The translations under genes were made by a program, and so were the position numbers. Below are positions 21,331 through 33,592 of a DNA stretch of 64,000 nucleotides, one piece after another. Below the pieces are notes generated by a model. The model saw only the letters and a list, made by a program, of their open reading frames with translations. It was not told the DNA's origin and did no database searches. The stretch's first letter is position 1; each line of letters begins with the position of its first letter. Source of the DNA: Metridium senile (lineage: Eukaryota > Cnidaria > Anthozoa > Actiniaria > Metridiidae); NCBI GenBank assembly GCA_949775045.1, contig OX459098.1, positions 17,319,281-17,383,280 of the forward strand, read 5' to 3'.

Positions 21331-21490
21331 TATCAAAATATATACGATCAGTTTATATAAAATGAAATTCGTAACACCGCAGGTAAAATGAATGAAACCT
21401 AACTTAACTAACGTTTCGACCTTTAGTCAATGAAGTTAGGTCGGTTTCATTTTTTACCGTGTTACAAAGTTCATTTTATTGCCTATTGTT
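21331..21490. mobile_element. Fold-back element, family of 8400-8570, copy 2
   Basis: aaattcgtaacaccgcaggt at the left against ttttttaccgtgttacaaag at the right; shared flank ggctgcgtcggtg. Confidence 0.65.
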
Positions 21491-21707
21491 ATCATAATTA
21501 TACTACTACCCTTTATACGCCCTTGGCATGTTTTTCACCTGCCTTGTATTGTCAAACCAATCATCAGAAGCCATGTGGTATTTCATAAGACCCTGGGACA
21601 CCACCCACTTCCTACAGTTATTCATTTTTCTATGCACCAGTTCAATTAGGTTTTTTTTTAATTATCTGTAGAAACAGCAGTGAACGGAACTGACCTGACA
21701 CAATGAT

Positions 21708-21991
21708 ATACACCCTTTCCGAGAAACTTTGTCACCCGTGAAGCGAAAAGCCTACAAGCTAGTAGCGCAGGAGATTGTAGGTTACCTATGTATACTTTAT
21801 TAGAACGCAGGGATTTCATGGCCACATTGCTACACTTGTCAATATGTTATTGAGAAATGTCCATTTTGACTTATCAAACAACAAGAAAGTTGTTCCGAAT
21901 GCACATTTAGTTTCTGAACTGATCCATGATCCTTTGCGCCACTAGCTTGTGTGCTTTTTACAGGTGACAGACTTTCTCGGAAAGGGTGTAT
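21708..21991. mobile_element. Fold-back element with ATACACCCTTTCCGAG ends
   Basis: atacaccctttccgagaaac then tttgtcacc at the left, ggtgacagactttctcggaa then agggtgtat at the right. An internal piece (tttctgaactgatccatgat then cctttg) recurs at ~31197-31224. Confidence 0.75.
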
Positions 21992-22729
21992 TTAGCTGAG
22001 AAGAACATTCATGTGAATATTCATTATATCTACTTGGGCTATAACATATGCAGCTAGGCTTTCGATTACTAGAACAACAGCGAATGTTATTTGCATGGTG
22101 CAAAAAGTTGTGTAATATTAAGTAAAATATTACGTGTAATTCGGACTTTTGACCTGCCTGCACTCCAGCAATTTTGTGGCTTTTTGAGTGTAAAATTACG
22201 CCTCAGTTTCGCCCACTCTCTGTCGGAAAAGTTGAGGTTTCTTGGTCGAAATCAAAATAATATGCTCTAAGCGCATTGTGAAGCCCAACCCCCAAATTTT
22301 TTTTTGGGTTGAAGGGAGTTTTGACTGACAAAAGTCTGCTAAATTATTTTTTGAAAAGTAAGTATTTATGTTTGCTCTTGCAATATCAACATATATGCCC
22401 CTATACTCGGTCTATCTCTGGCTACATATGGTTGGACATTCATCCGTTCAGCCTGTTTCAAAATTTCACTAGTTGTGAAAGCTAGCGCAACATGCAGACA
22501 TTCAGAGATTCAGACAATCTTTTCTCATTATATGGCTGTAGCTATAGTGTACATACAAAAGCAATCGCCATCACAAACCATCCAGCATAGATGCAACAGA
22601 TCAAAGTTACTGAGAGGGCCGCTTATTAGATATCCCATAGTTTCACCTGTTGAACGGGAAATAATAAGCGTCGTTCCTTGTCTAATAACCCACGTGCTCT
22701 AGCTCGACTCATTAAATGTATTTGAACGA
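21992..22729. other. Intergenic DNA, no gene recognised
   Basis: Only short frames of random character. Confidence 0.35.
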
Positions 22730-23330
22730 TATTTTTACGATAATGAAAAGATCAAAATCAGGTTGAATAGATGTTAAGGATTCTCAGCATAAGAAGGAAT
22801 TCATTTGCTAGAACGTTAAAATGGAATTTAACTAAAAGAAGAAATTGAAATTATGCTGAATAATATTTAGAATGTTTCAAATAAAGAGGAGTACGTAACC
22901 TTGTTGTTAAAATGGATTTTTTACGATAATTTTTACGATAATCAAAGAACAAAATCTTATCGATATTATATTTAGGATTCTTCATATATAATTAAGAAGG
23001 AATTAATTTGCTAGCACGTTAAATGGAATTTAAAGATTGGTAAAATACTAAAAAAAATATATTGAATTATGTTTGGAATTCTTCACTGCTAAAAAGGAGT
23101 TAATGTCCTTGCTTGTTAAAATGGATTTTTACAATTATTAAGAATAAATTTATTTGCAAGGTCATTATAATGGTGTTAATAGGATTTAAGAAAAAAAAAT
23201 TATGTGCAAAGTCATTTATTTAATTAAAATACATTTTTAATTGTTAATATTATTACAAGAACGTTTGATATTCTGCGTGCGTCGTTAAAATAATGGATTT
23301 TTACGATTTTTACAAGGAAAAAGCTTAAAG
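22730..23330. repeat. Degenerate tandem repeats
   Basis: Several diverged copies of a ~110-150-bp unit containing aatggatttttacgataat, gaacaaaatc, aagaaggaattaatttgcta. Old and decayed. Confidence 0.55.
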
Positions 23331-23408
23331 TCGTTCGTTTTTGAATTTCATAATTTATCGTTCGTTTCTTGAACAATTCGGGAAGAACAATAACAAATGG
23401 AGCAATTT

Positions 23409-23627
23409 TACAGTGCGAATCACAAAACCGTGGGCACCCAGAAATATTTTAGAAATCGTTTTTTGTTCTTTGAACAACTCAGAAACAACTATATCACCGC
23501 AAGAAGTTTGACTGATGTGTAGTATTATAAACTTTTTGTAGTTAGATTTGTTTTTGAGTTGTTCAACGAACAAGAAACGATTTCTAAAATTTTTCCGGGT
23601 GCCCACGGTTTTTCGATTCGCACTGTA
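23409..23627. mobile_element. MITE with TACAGTGCGAATC ends, copy 1
   Basis: TACAGTGCGAATCACAAAAC then cgtgggcacccagaaat is inverted at the right end as cgggtgcccacggtttttcg then attcgcactgta. Long stem; second copy at 44150-44385. Confidence 0.8.
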
Positions 23628-23914
23628 ATGCAGTTTGTTTGTCAGGCACAGATAGAAAAACTTTGTGTCATAATAAATCGAAAAGTTTACATATTTCAAA
23701 GTCTTTTTTCAGGATATTGATTCGCGCTAAAAGCTAGTGCCAAAGCGTGGGTGATTCAGTAGACGATGAAAGGCAGACTGTTCTAATATAAAGAGATTTT
23801 AGCGCTATAAGCTCAAGGCGCGAATGTAAAAATATCGATATAATTGTGAGAAATGAAAGTCTTTTTTAAAGTTACTTTAGTGTCTAGCTTGATAAGGAGA
23901 AAGCTTTTTAAAAT

Positions 23915-24340
23915 AAGATTTATGTTTGATTAAAAAGCAAACACAAAACCAAGAATTGTTTTGATAAATATATTTAATAGTGATTGATATGTTTTCAAAA
24001 TTGGACGGCACTCGGCAGTTTTTCTAAAACTCCTACTTTTATATTTAAGTACACCACATTTACTAATTATACATAAATAACAATGCACAGAGAATAAGTT
24101 GTAAATTCTACTATTATTATATATGTTCAAGTAAGGCTTTTTTTGAATAAGATTTCTGTTTGATTAAAAAGAAAACCAAAAAACGAGAAGTTGTTTTGAT
24201 AAATATGATTGATATGCTTTCAAATTTTACGACAGTTTTTCTAACTCCTACTTTATTTAAACCACATGTATACATAAATAACAATGCGCGGTGAAAATAA
24301 GGTCTAAATTCTACTCATACTATGTTCAAGTAAATGTTTA
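23915..24340. repeat. Tandem duplication of ~220 bp
   Basis: gttttgataaatat ... cagtttttctaa ... tacataaataacaatgc ... tatgttcaagtaa occurs at ~23915-24135 and again at ~24140-24335. Confidence 0.7.
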
Positions 24341-25609
24341 TAAAGCGTTTTGGTAACATGCAAACGGCTCTCTGATGGGAAAATATATTAGGGACGTTTC
24401 GCATGCAGACTAATGGCAGGTTGCTTTAGGAACCCAAAGTCAGTGAAGTTATGCAAATAATAATTCGCGCGATCGAATAAATTGGAGAACAATATGTTTG
24501 TTATTTGTTTGCTGCATTGTTTTAGTGGAAAATACAATGAATTTAAAACGATGGCAGGTGGGGGGAAAGGAAAATAAATTTTAAGTTGGATTCTGTAAAC
24601 TGGAATGAAAACATCAAATTAAAATATTGAAAAAAAATGAAAGAAAATTAAATATATTTTGAAAAATGAGAAACTTTTGAAATAAATGAATTTTAAACGA
24701 AAATTACATTGAGGTGGATCAATAAATTATATAAATCAAACAAACCGAGAAACGAAAAAAGAGAACAATATTTTTACAATTTAAATCTGCTCATCAGTCA
24801 ATATTCAAATTTATATTCCAAAAAAATTTCAGTACAATATTTTTAATTTCACAATTTTTTATAATTAAAGAATTCAATGAAATAGTGTTCAAAAAAGCTA
24901 ATGAATGTACTAAAAAATTAACTATGTAGACTAAAATATTATTAAATCTAAATTAACTGAAAGGGAAGATAAAAAAACACAAAACGGAAGACGGATAAAA
25001 AATAGATTCAGAATTTAAGAGCAGGATAAAAATAAGACAAAAGAATTAAAAAGAATAAAAGAGTTTCAAATGATCGATTAGCTTAATTTCCACGAGGGCT
25101 TATCCTTATCTCAAAAATCTACTATTTTAAAAACAATATCCTCTATAGCCCACAAGCGCGCATTCAAATTTATACAGTAACTATTTAAATTACTAAGCAA
25201 TATGGACCCCCAACCGAATACCTCTACCGAAAAAATAGTTTATATTCCCTTACTTCCTTGTTGTATTGTCGAAAAATTGAATAAACTGTGCAGCAAAAAT
25301 CATCCATGTAGATTTTAAATCATCGGTCAAAATCTCTACAAATTTCCTAAGGATCACTTTGTTACCATGGCGATGACGTGGGAAGAGACGGCGCGCTGCA
25401 CCCAAAAGGAAACTGAGAAATATATATTTAGACGTGATTTGCATTCAAAGTAGTCGAACGCTCCCAGAACTCAGGGCGTCCGTGAAATTCCCTACCAAAG
25501 CATTGAAACTATGCTAATTGAATAGCTTTTGTGTTGAAAGGTTAAGAGAACTAGTAATGTGAACTTCAAAGTGACTTTTCTGCATGCTTGTGTAAACTGC
25601 TCAAGCCAG
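24341..25609. other. Upstream region of the K+ channel gene
   Basis: AT-rich; no exon recognised. An upstream non-coding exon or promoter is likely within the last few hundred bp but no signal was assigned. Confidence 0.35.
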
Positions 25610-28600
25610 ATGGAGCGAGGCAATCTCCGATTCATCGTTCTTATTATCGTCTACGTGTTCTACTTGGTCATCGGAGCGGCGATTTTCTCGTCGATCGAAG
25701 GGCCGTATGAGAAGCGAGTTGTTAGTGATGTAATTTCAAAAAGGGATGCATTTCTAGCAAAATATCCCTGTGTGGATGACTTAGATTTAGAGGAGTTCAT
25801 CAAAGTTGTAGTGAGAGCTCGCGATCAAGGAATCTCTCCTATGCGAAACGTTACGATTCCAAGCTGGGAATTCGGCAGCGCTTTCTTTTTCGCTGGAACT
25901 GTTATTACAACAATAGGTGAGTTTTTTAAAAATCTACCGACAATTTTTAAAATATCAAAATATTTCATTGTATGCCGTTACAGTTTTTGAAAACTAGCTG
26001 ACGCGACATCGAAATGGCTTCGCCATGGTCCATTGCTCTTGTGTATTGCTTCTAATAACTTGTATTTGTACTCGATATGTACACGTACAACCTTAACTCT
26101 GATTGAAAAAAAAACAAGTTTACAGAACACGAATTAATAGTTCTAATCTGTTAGAATATCACATAGTTTTGATATATATTTATTCTATGGAGTTTTTCTG
26201 TAGCAATTCAACCGAACGGCTGTGCGAAATCAGGAAACCAATTCGTGGTTTTGTGGTACAGTTGGGGACTTGAATAAATTTACGTTGAAACATGTATTTT
26301 TTGATCTTACAACGTACACTTGTTTATAATACACTGGATGTGCAGTCTATCTGAGGTTTGATCTGACCGTTGTGGTTCAAACCGCCAAAATTATCCCCGC
26401 CAGTTTCGCGTGTCAACTATGAGCATATGCATTTATATGAGACACCGAACCGACCCGGATCGACACATCACACAATGAATAGGCACTGACAAAACTGAAA
26501 CAATTTTCTCTTATTTCGGCTCAAATAACAGTTTCCCTTTATGGTGAATAGTCATTAGATTCTTGGCGTTGCTCACATAAATGATTATTTATAACATTTT
26601 GAGGTTCATTGCCAACTACTTTGAATATATATTTTGGTTTTTCAAGTGATAAATGAATCCATCTTTTTCCTGTCTCAATATTTGCACACAAACAACAACT
26701 CGTTCGTTACCGTCTACATTTTATCAGATATTTTTATCTACTTTTATCGATTTTATACTTAAAATATTTCAAAATGGATTTCACTGTAAATATTAAATTA
26801 CAGGCTATATAATCTTTGAACTTTTCAACGTGTAATTCTACGCAAGAATCAAAGCTAAAAACACGCATAATTTACATACTCATTTATAGAATGTACCTTT
26901 TCGGCTTACTACGGCTTACTTGTCCTAATTGTCGCTTTTCGCATTAATAATCTGTTCAATATTTCTTGACACTTGCAATATAATAGCTTCGGTATATACT
27001 AACATTAGTGTCAACGAGAAAAATTATTTTTAATCGTCGAAAAGCTACAATTAATTACTCCGAAAAATTGAAACTTGAGATCAATTTTTTACATCAGTTT
27101 CATTTCCTTTCATAATTGAAGTTTTCGACTATTTTCTCGAGAATATAAATTGAAAAACCAATAGAATATCGAGTTTGGCGACTCCCTGAGGGTCTTGTAG
27201 GTTTTTTCTGATAGCAGGTGGATTTGCTGGTGACCATATTGACTTGAACAGCCAATTAACAATGTTGTGTATTTACCATTCTATGGTCGACACAAGTCAT
27301 AACATGGTGATCATGAACAACCAAAATGAATGACGGCCTGCACACTATACTATACTAGGAGTGTTGAATAAATTGACATAAAGGGATGGTTATAATTATT
27401 GGTGAAGGATATGCTGTTGTTTCTTTATCAGTGCCATTTTTAATGTTGGTATTGTTATTGTTATTGTTATTGTTGTTGTTATTGTTGCTATTATTGTCTT
27501 TGTAGTTATTATCTATATAGATTCATCATCATCGATCATTATCATCAACATCACCATTATCATCATCGCCATTCATCATCATCATCATCACCATTTTTCA
27601 TCATTATCATCATCACCACCATCGTCATTCATCATCATCATCACCATCGTCATTCATCATCAACATCACCATTTTTCATCATTATCATCATCACCACCAT
27701 CGTCATTCATCATCATCATCACCATCGTCATTCATCATCAACATCACCATTTTTCATCATTATCATCATCATCACCATTTTTCATCATTATCGTCATCAC
27801 CACCATCGTCATTCATCATCATCATCACCATTTTTCATCATTATCATCATCATCACCATTTTTCATCATTATCATCATCACCACCATCGCCATTCATCAT
27901 CATCATCACCATTTTTCATCATTATCATCATCATCACCATCGCCATTCATCATCATCATCACCATTTTTCATCATTAATATATTATCATCATCACCACCA
28001 TCTTTCATCATTATCATCATCATCACCATCGTCATTCATCATCATTATTGTCAATTGCATCATAATCATCAATGATCGATCATAGTCCCTATTATCATCA
28101 TCGTCACCACCAGCATTGTCATCATTATCCTAGCATTCAGATCATCACCATGGTCAATCATCATGCATGGCATCGTCGTTGTCATTATCATCATCATATC
28201 ATGATCGATCATCATGGCATCGTCGTTGTCATTATCATCATCATATCATGATCGATCATAGTTATCGTCAACTTAGATCATGGCATCGATCATCGATCAT
28301 CATATTATTAGATTATTATCACTATTATTACTATAACCCTTTAGTATAAACTATTGCTTTTGCTTTCAATATTCTTTTTCCCTCGTTTCCTAAATTATCA
28401 ACAACAGCAAAATGTTTTTTGCTTGTCGTGCCACACTTGTCATTAATAAACGAGATAAATTAAAATTAAAATTGAGAAAAAAATTACAAAAACACAAGAA
28501 CGTATTAATTTAGACTTGTGAATAGGCCTGTTTTCTTCGAGCTTTTTCAATTAAACATCAAAACTATGTAAATTATTAATATTTGGTTCATCCTCGATTC

Positions 28601-30902
28601 CTTTCTTGATTTAATAGACAATTCTCACGAAGAAGCTGATCATACCCAAATACCTGGCGATCGAGCCTTTCACGTTGGCTTTTGAATAACACAAGATTAT
28701 CATAAGCCACTGTTTTCAATGAGTCAGAGCATAATAATTCGATGCCAAAACACAATTTGTAAATATGTATGTGTGGGCTAATTTGTTTTCAAAATGCTCT
28801 TGAAATTTTAAATATGAATTTGTGAATATTTTCAACTTCAAAAACTGCTTATGTTATTTGAATATATTATTGCAAGTTCTTTCTCGTTTATTTTCTTGAT
28901 TCAATTCACATGATAATTAGATGTCAAAAATATTTTACACTGTAAATTTCGCTTTGCTGAAAGCTTTTGAAAGAAAGCCCTAGTCATCACGCAACAAAAA
29001 AGGTGGATTGGCGTCTTTCCGTCTGAGCTGTTTTTCACTTTTATAAATATTCAAAAATACAGTGAAAATGTATGCCATGATATTGATGTCTTTAAATGTC
29101 TTTTTCCGAAAAAAATATATTGCTAAGAACGTTATAGTAGTAAAAAGCCTTATTGAGCCTTATCTTGAGACCAAGAAGGATCATGGGAAACTGATCCCAT
29201 CATCGAGACATGACGAGTGAGATATTTAACATGTGTTTGTGAGTGTTCGTCAAGACAAACAGAAAATACAGTTTAGCCATCGTGAATCCTTATAAAAGGC
29301 TTAAAATCGCATTAATTTCGATATCTGGGCTTTTTTACTTAAACCCAGAAAAAAATACATTAAATTGTATTCGATATCAGTTACTATAATGCTTAAATAT
29401 AGATAAAAATACTCTTAAAGTTATTGATATTTAATATATATATATTTTATCATGGTGTGAAATAAGATAATACACTGAATATTACTTATAGCGAGCATAA
29501 ATTGGGACGGATTTTTTTCATAATTTATGTTGTCATATTACTCAAACATCTGTACCGTATTTATTCGAATAAGCGTTAAAGTACGGCGCTTATTCGAGGC
29601 ATAGTTAGTAGAGGGGACTATGTTAACTATGTTCGAGGGAGGCGCTTTTCGGGCGCGGCGCTTATTCGAGTAAATTTAATACGGTATATAAATTATATCA
29701 ACTAGACATAGCCTCCGTCACATCCGGACTTGACGCAGGTAAACTAGACATAGCGCGCAATAGAAATATTGGCTCTCTGATATTGTCATATCAGCCGTAA
29801 CTTACTTTACTGGAGTATCCGGCGTCCTTCATACTTCAAACGCTATAGATCCTTTCAAAACTACAACCAATGAAAACAGCTTAGTTAAAAAAATGCGAAA
29901 GATGTTTTGTGTTGAAGACGACCGTGGGTTATGGCGCGAAATGCTTGCCGCGCGTTTAGCATAAGTGTCAGTTAATCTTTTTATTGCGGTTTCAATATAA
30001 ATGCTTTTTTTTTTTGCTTTAAATGTTTCCTGACAAACGCTCAAGTAGCACTTGTTCTTGTCACTTTACCGATATTGCTGTTTGATATTGTCGGCTGCAT
30101 GCTTGGACATGTTCTAGATCAAAGCATGATGGGAAAAAAATGAAAAAAAAATGATGGGAAACTGGTTGCTTACGCTAAAATAAAATAATTTTTCACATTT
30201 CGATTCGTTCTATTTCTTCATTTTCACTAACTGAATTCTTGTTATCATTTTTCAGGATATGGAAACATCGCTCCCCTTTCAAGCGGCGGTAAAATCTTCT
30301 GTATCGTGTATGCATTGTTTGGTATACCAATGACTGCCATTATGCTTACTGCAATCGTAGAGAGACTGCTTCTTATTGCCGAAGCCATCCAAGAACTCCT
30401 TAGCCGGTCATGCGCAGTACGGGGTGTCCCAGTAGGCTATCTGCGCATGTTCCATCTTTCCGGTATAATGTTAGTGGTGTTATTCATCGTGATGTTCATG
30501 CCCGCCATTTTCTTCATGCAGCTTGAGGACTGGTCCTACTTTGAGGCGTTTTATTTCTGCTTTATCTCCTTGACAACCATAGGTCTCGGAGATTTCGTAC
30601 CGGGTGACGCCCCGGCATGGAAGAAGAGCAATTACCGGGCACTTTACAAGGTGATGAGTGTGTTTTTCTTCGTGATTGGCATCTCATTCTTGATTCTTAT
30701 ACTTGAACTTTGTGCTAAAGTCCCGGATGATCATCCCGGCATGCTCTTCTCATGCCATCAACCGTTTCTCAAGGATGAAGAGACGGACTGGACACCACTG
30801 AAGGCGGGAGATAAGGTCCGCGAGGCCGTAAAGCCTCCAGCTGGTAGTAAAAACACTTATCAAAGACTTGGGGAGTCTTCTGAGGAAAACTCGGGCTCTT
30901 GA
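25610..30902 (+). CDS. Two-pore-domain potassium channel (KCNK, TWIK-like), two exons, 317 aa
   Basis: Exon 1 25610-25916, exon 2 30256-30902, phase-1 GT-AG intron of 4.3 kb; 954 nt closing on TGA. Topology is TM1 (FIVLIIVYVFYLVIGAAIF), long extracellular cap with an N-glycosylation site (NVT), pore 1 with selectivity filter TTIGYG split exactly by the intron (TTIG|YG), TM2 (CIVYALFGIPMTAIML), TM3 (LSGIMLVVLFIVMF), pore 2 filter TTIGLGD, and TM4 (VFFFVIGISFLILILEL). GLGDFVPG in pore 2 resembles TWIK channels (KCNK1/6). It would carry background K+ current at the plasma membrane. The start at MERGNLRF was chosen because the upstream extension of the frame begins at GTG. The C-tail is short and Ser/Lys-rich. 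Confidence 0.93.
27440..28320. repeat. ATC/CAT minisatellite in K+ channel intron
   Basis: ~880 bp built of catcatcatcatcaccattt, ttcatcattatcatcatcac and caccatcgtcattcatcatc segments, followed by a short catggcatcgtcgttgtcat duplication (28165-28260). Confidence 0.92.
29553..29686. mobile_element. Fold-back element with TACCGTATTTATTCG ends
   Basis: taccgtatttattcgaataa then gcg is inverted as cgcttattcgagtaaattta then atacggta. In the K+ channel intron. Confidence 0.7.
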
Positions 30903-33592
30903 TGACCATGTCAGATGCATGGTCCTAGTTTAAAACATTATTTTAATTTTTTATTTATTTTATGGTAAAATATTATTTGGGACCGACTATTTGATTATAT
31001 CTCTGGTACCCAGGGTTATATTTAAATTTTCCGAAAAAAATCCCAAGGCCATTGTCTCTCACGCAGAAAAATTAGTCTAGTTGACATGTTCCGTTGCGTC
31101 AAACGTCGCATTTGTCGATCCTACTGACATCAATTTGCTTGAAATGTCTCTCTATGTCATTTATTAAGAAAAAATTGGTGCCACGTGCACTTTTTGTTTC
31201 TGAACTGATCCATGATCCTTTGGGACACTAATTTGTAGGCTTTATGACTGCAAGGCCCTGGTAATATTTGGACATAAATTTCAGCACGGTTGTTCAAAGC
31301 TCGGTTAAAACAATGCTTATGAAATAAATCCTAGGAATGTTCTATGAGCTTTGAGCAATCGGGCCCTGGATTCATTGAATAGAATCCAAAAAATAGAGTA
31401 TAATATTTAATTTTCTCGACAATGGGAAATTGAAATATTTAATTCTTATTTGCGCATCACAATATCACTGTTCTCCCCAGAGCACCTAACACTTAGAGTA
31501 GCTTGGAATAAGAACGACCGAGGTGCTCTGGGCACAATACACAATACTGCATCTCCAGTAATTGCGCATTAAATAATTGCGTCTTAAGGTCTGGGCAAAC
31601 GGTTTCAACATCCGTTCGATTTTGTTGAATGGCAATGTTTTAACGCTTTTAAACTCATTCAACATCAATTCAACACCGATTCAACACATTTCACCAATGT
31701 TGAAAGAGTTTAAAAGCGTTTAAATATTGCCATTCAACAAAAGCGAACGGATGTTGAAGCAAATATTGAAGCCGTTCGCCCATTGAGAATAAAATGAAGA
31801 GGGACCTATATGTCTCTCCTTGAAAACTAAAATAGGAGGGATTAAAATAATTTAAACTTAAGGGTTATAGAAAATATTTTGTACGTGTGAAAACGTTGAT
31901 GACTGCATGATAATTTCTTGGCATTTAAAACCGTAGAAGAATTGCTGGTATTGATCGAGAAAATTCTCAGGGGTCAAGCGTGCGCAAAGTTTAATTATTA
32001 CAAACATTTGCTGGAATTAAAAATGCTTTTGCTCGGTACGAAATAATTTCAAATAACCGTAAAACTGAAAATTGTAAAATCAAGAATTATATATAGCTCT
32101 AGACAAGCTAGGAAAGGGTTTTCTAATAAAAAATATAATATGCCAACTTGTAAACTGATCTTGTTCACTTCTTTGTTCGTATCAGAAAACAATCAAAGTG
32201 CTTTCGACAAAATTTGTCAAGTAACTGTGCGCATTTATTTACATAGGAGTCTGGACCTGGATACAAGCATTCAGAAACATGCAACAAACAACACTCGCAT
32301 TCTAAAATGATGTCTTTATTTCAACGTTTCGCTTAGTTAACCTAATTTTTACTCTGCAGCAGAAAAAAAATTGAACTGAAAATACCATCGCTTATTGAAG
32401 CAAAACGGCGGTCATGGAATGACGGTCATTTTGAATTGTAACCAAGCCTTGTGTTTAAAAGGATGGTCGCATTTGCTTGAGCAAACAACAAAGCACATAT
32501 ACGGGTATAAAGTGAGCAATTTATGTTATATCTTATATAGAAAGTAGACATAAATATTATTACACTCAGAATATCGTAAATGTTAGTAAAGTAAGACAAT
32601 AACAAAGTGAGCGAAGACCGAAAAAATAGTTTTTTAAATCATATAAATTTTTGTTGTTCCCACCTTTTAAATCTACTAAATAATATACAAAATCTTATAT
32701 AAAAGCATTCGCTCATTAGTTGAAGAAAATATCACGAAAATTATAGTATGATTTGCGCAAAAAAAAAAAAAAATGGCGACTCATGGGGAATCATTTTGCA
32801 GTATAAAACATTTGCAAAACCTGTTGCGAAAATTGCTTATTGTCAGCAATCATCCATCATCCAGTAATTCATTTTTCAGTAATTCAATAAAACTTGTGAT
32901 GAATCTTTTGTACAAAAAATGGTACTGAAAATTTTCACGAGTTAATTTAGTGAAATGTTATAAATGTTTTTTTGTGATCATTGTGAGAATATTCATGGGG
33001 TTGTCTACTGGATTTGTCCCAGTTTTCCCATAATAATCAATCTAACGATAGAAATTTTCTTAAAATTATTAGATTATCCCGACGCTTTTGCGAAATCCCG
33101 AACTACTTGAAAATCAGTTCCCCTCATTTTTCCGCCGAAACAGGGCAAACGCGAGCGCACATCCGGGACATTTTTTCCGAACATGACGCGCCAAATCATA
33201 ATGAGCTATCGAGAATATTAATATTCTCTTGGAGCTAACTAATTATATTACTACTTTGCTATCTATAACTTAACTACTAGTCCCTATTTTACAACAAAAA
33301 GACGAAAAAGACGTACGCGGCGTAGCAAACGATAAATGAAAATATGCTTGCATCTTTGCAGCATGCTTTCGTTTTGCTGGCGATATTTTTTCCGCTATTG
33401 GATGCGAGTCCATAATTCTTTCCGATGAGTCGGTCTTGCGGGGCGTTATCTGCGCGATGTTTTTTCGCCTTTTCTCGATCACAGTATCACTTCACAACTG
33501 ATAAACATCATTTTGACGAACAAAGCCTGTCTTTGGAGCATTCCACAGGATGTCCAGTAATGGCCGTTATTGATCCTCTGTAGTAAGCAGTA
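30903..33592. other. Intergenic region between K+ channel and PPP1R37
   Basis: The two genes converge. The region contains one MITE (31584-31787), a partial copy of the 21708 element (~31185-31250), and an A tract at 32760. The open frames at 33014-33238 (+) and 33270-33482 (-) have no recognisable domain. No gene supported. Confidence 0.5.
31584..31787. mobile_element. TTAA-flanked MITE, GGCAAACGGTT family, copy 1
   Basis: ttaaggtctgggcaaacggt ... accgttcgccca-type inverted ends, with internal inverted homology (gttgaatggcaatgttttaa / ttaaatattgccattcaaca). Copy 2 lies at 55094-55298. Confidence 0.7.

Noticed and set aside
27440..28320. CRISPR-like regular repeat array
   Set aside because: Units are slipped CAT/ATC simple repeats without unique spacers; eukaryotic microsatellite.
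33014..33482. Two small open frames between the K+ channel and PPP1R37
   Set aside because: No domain, no splice partners, random-looking composition.
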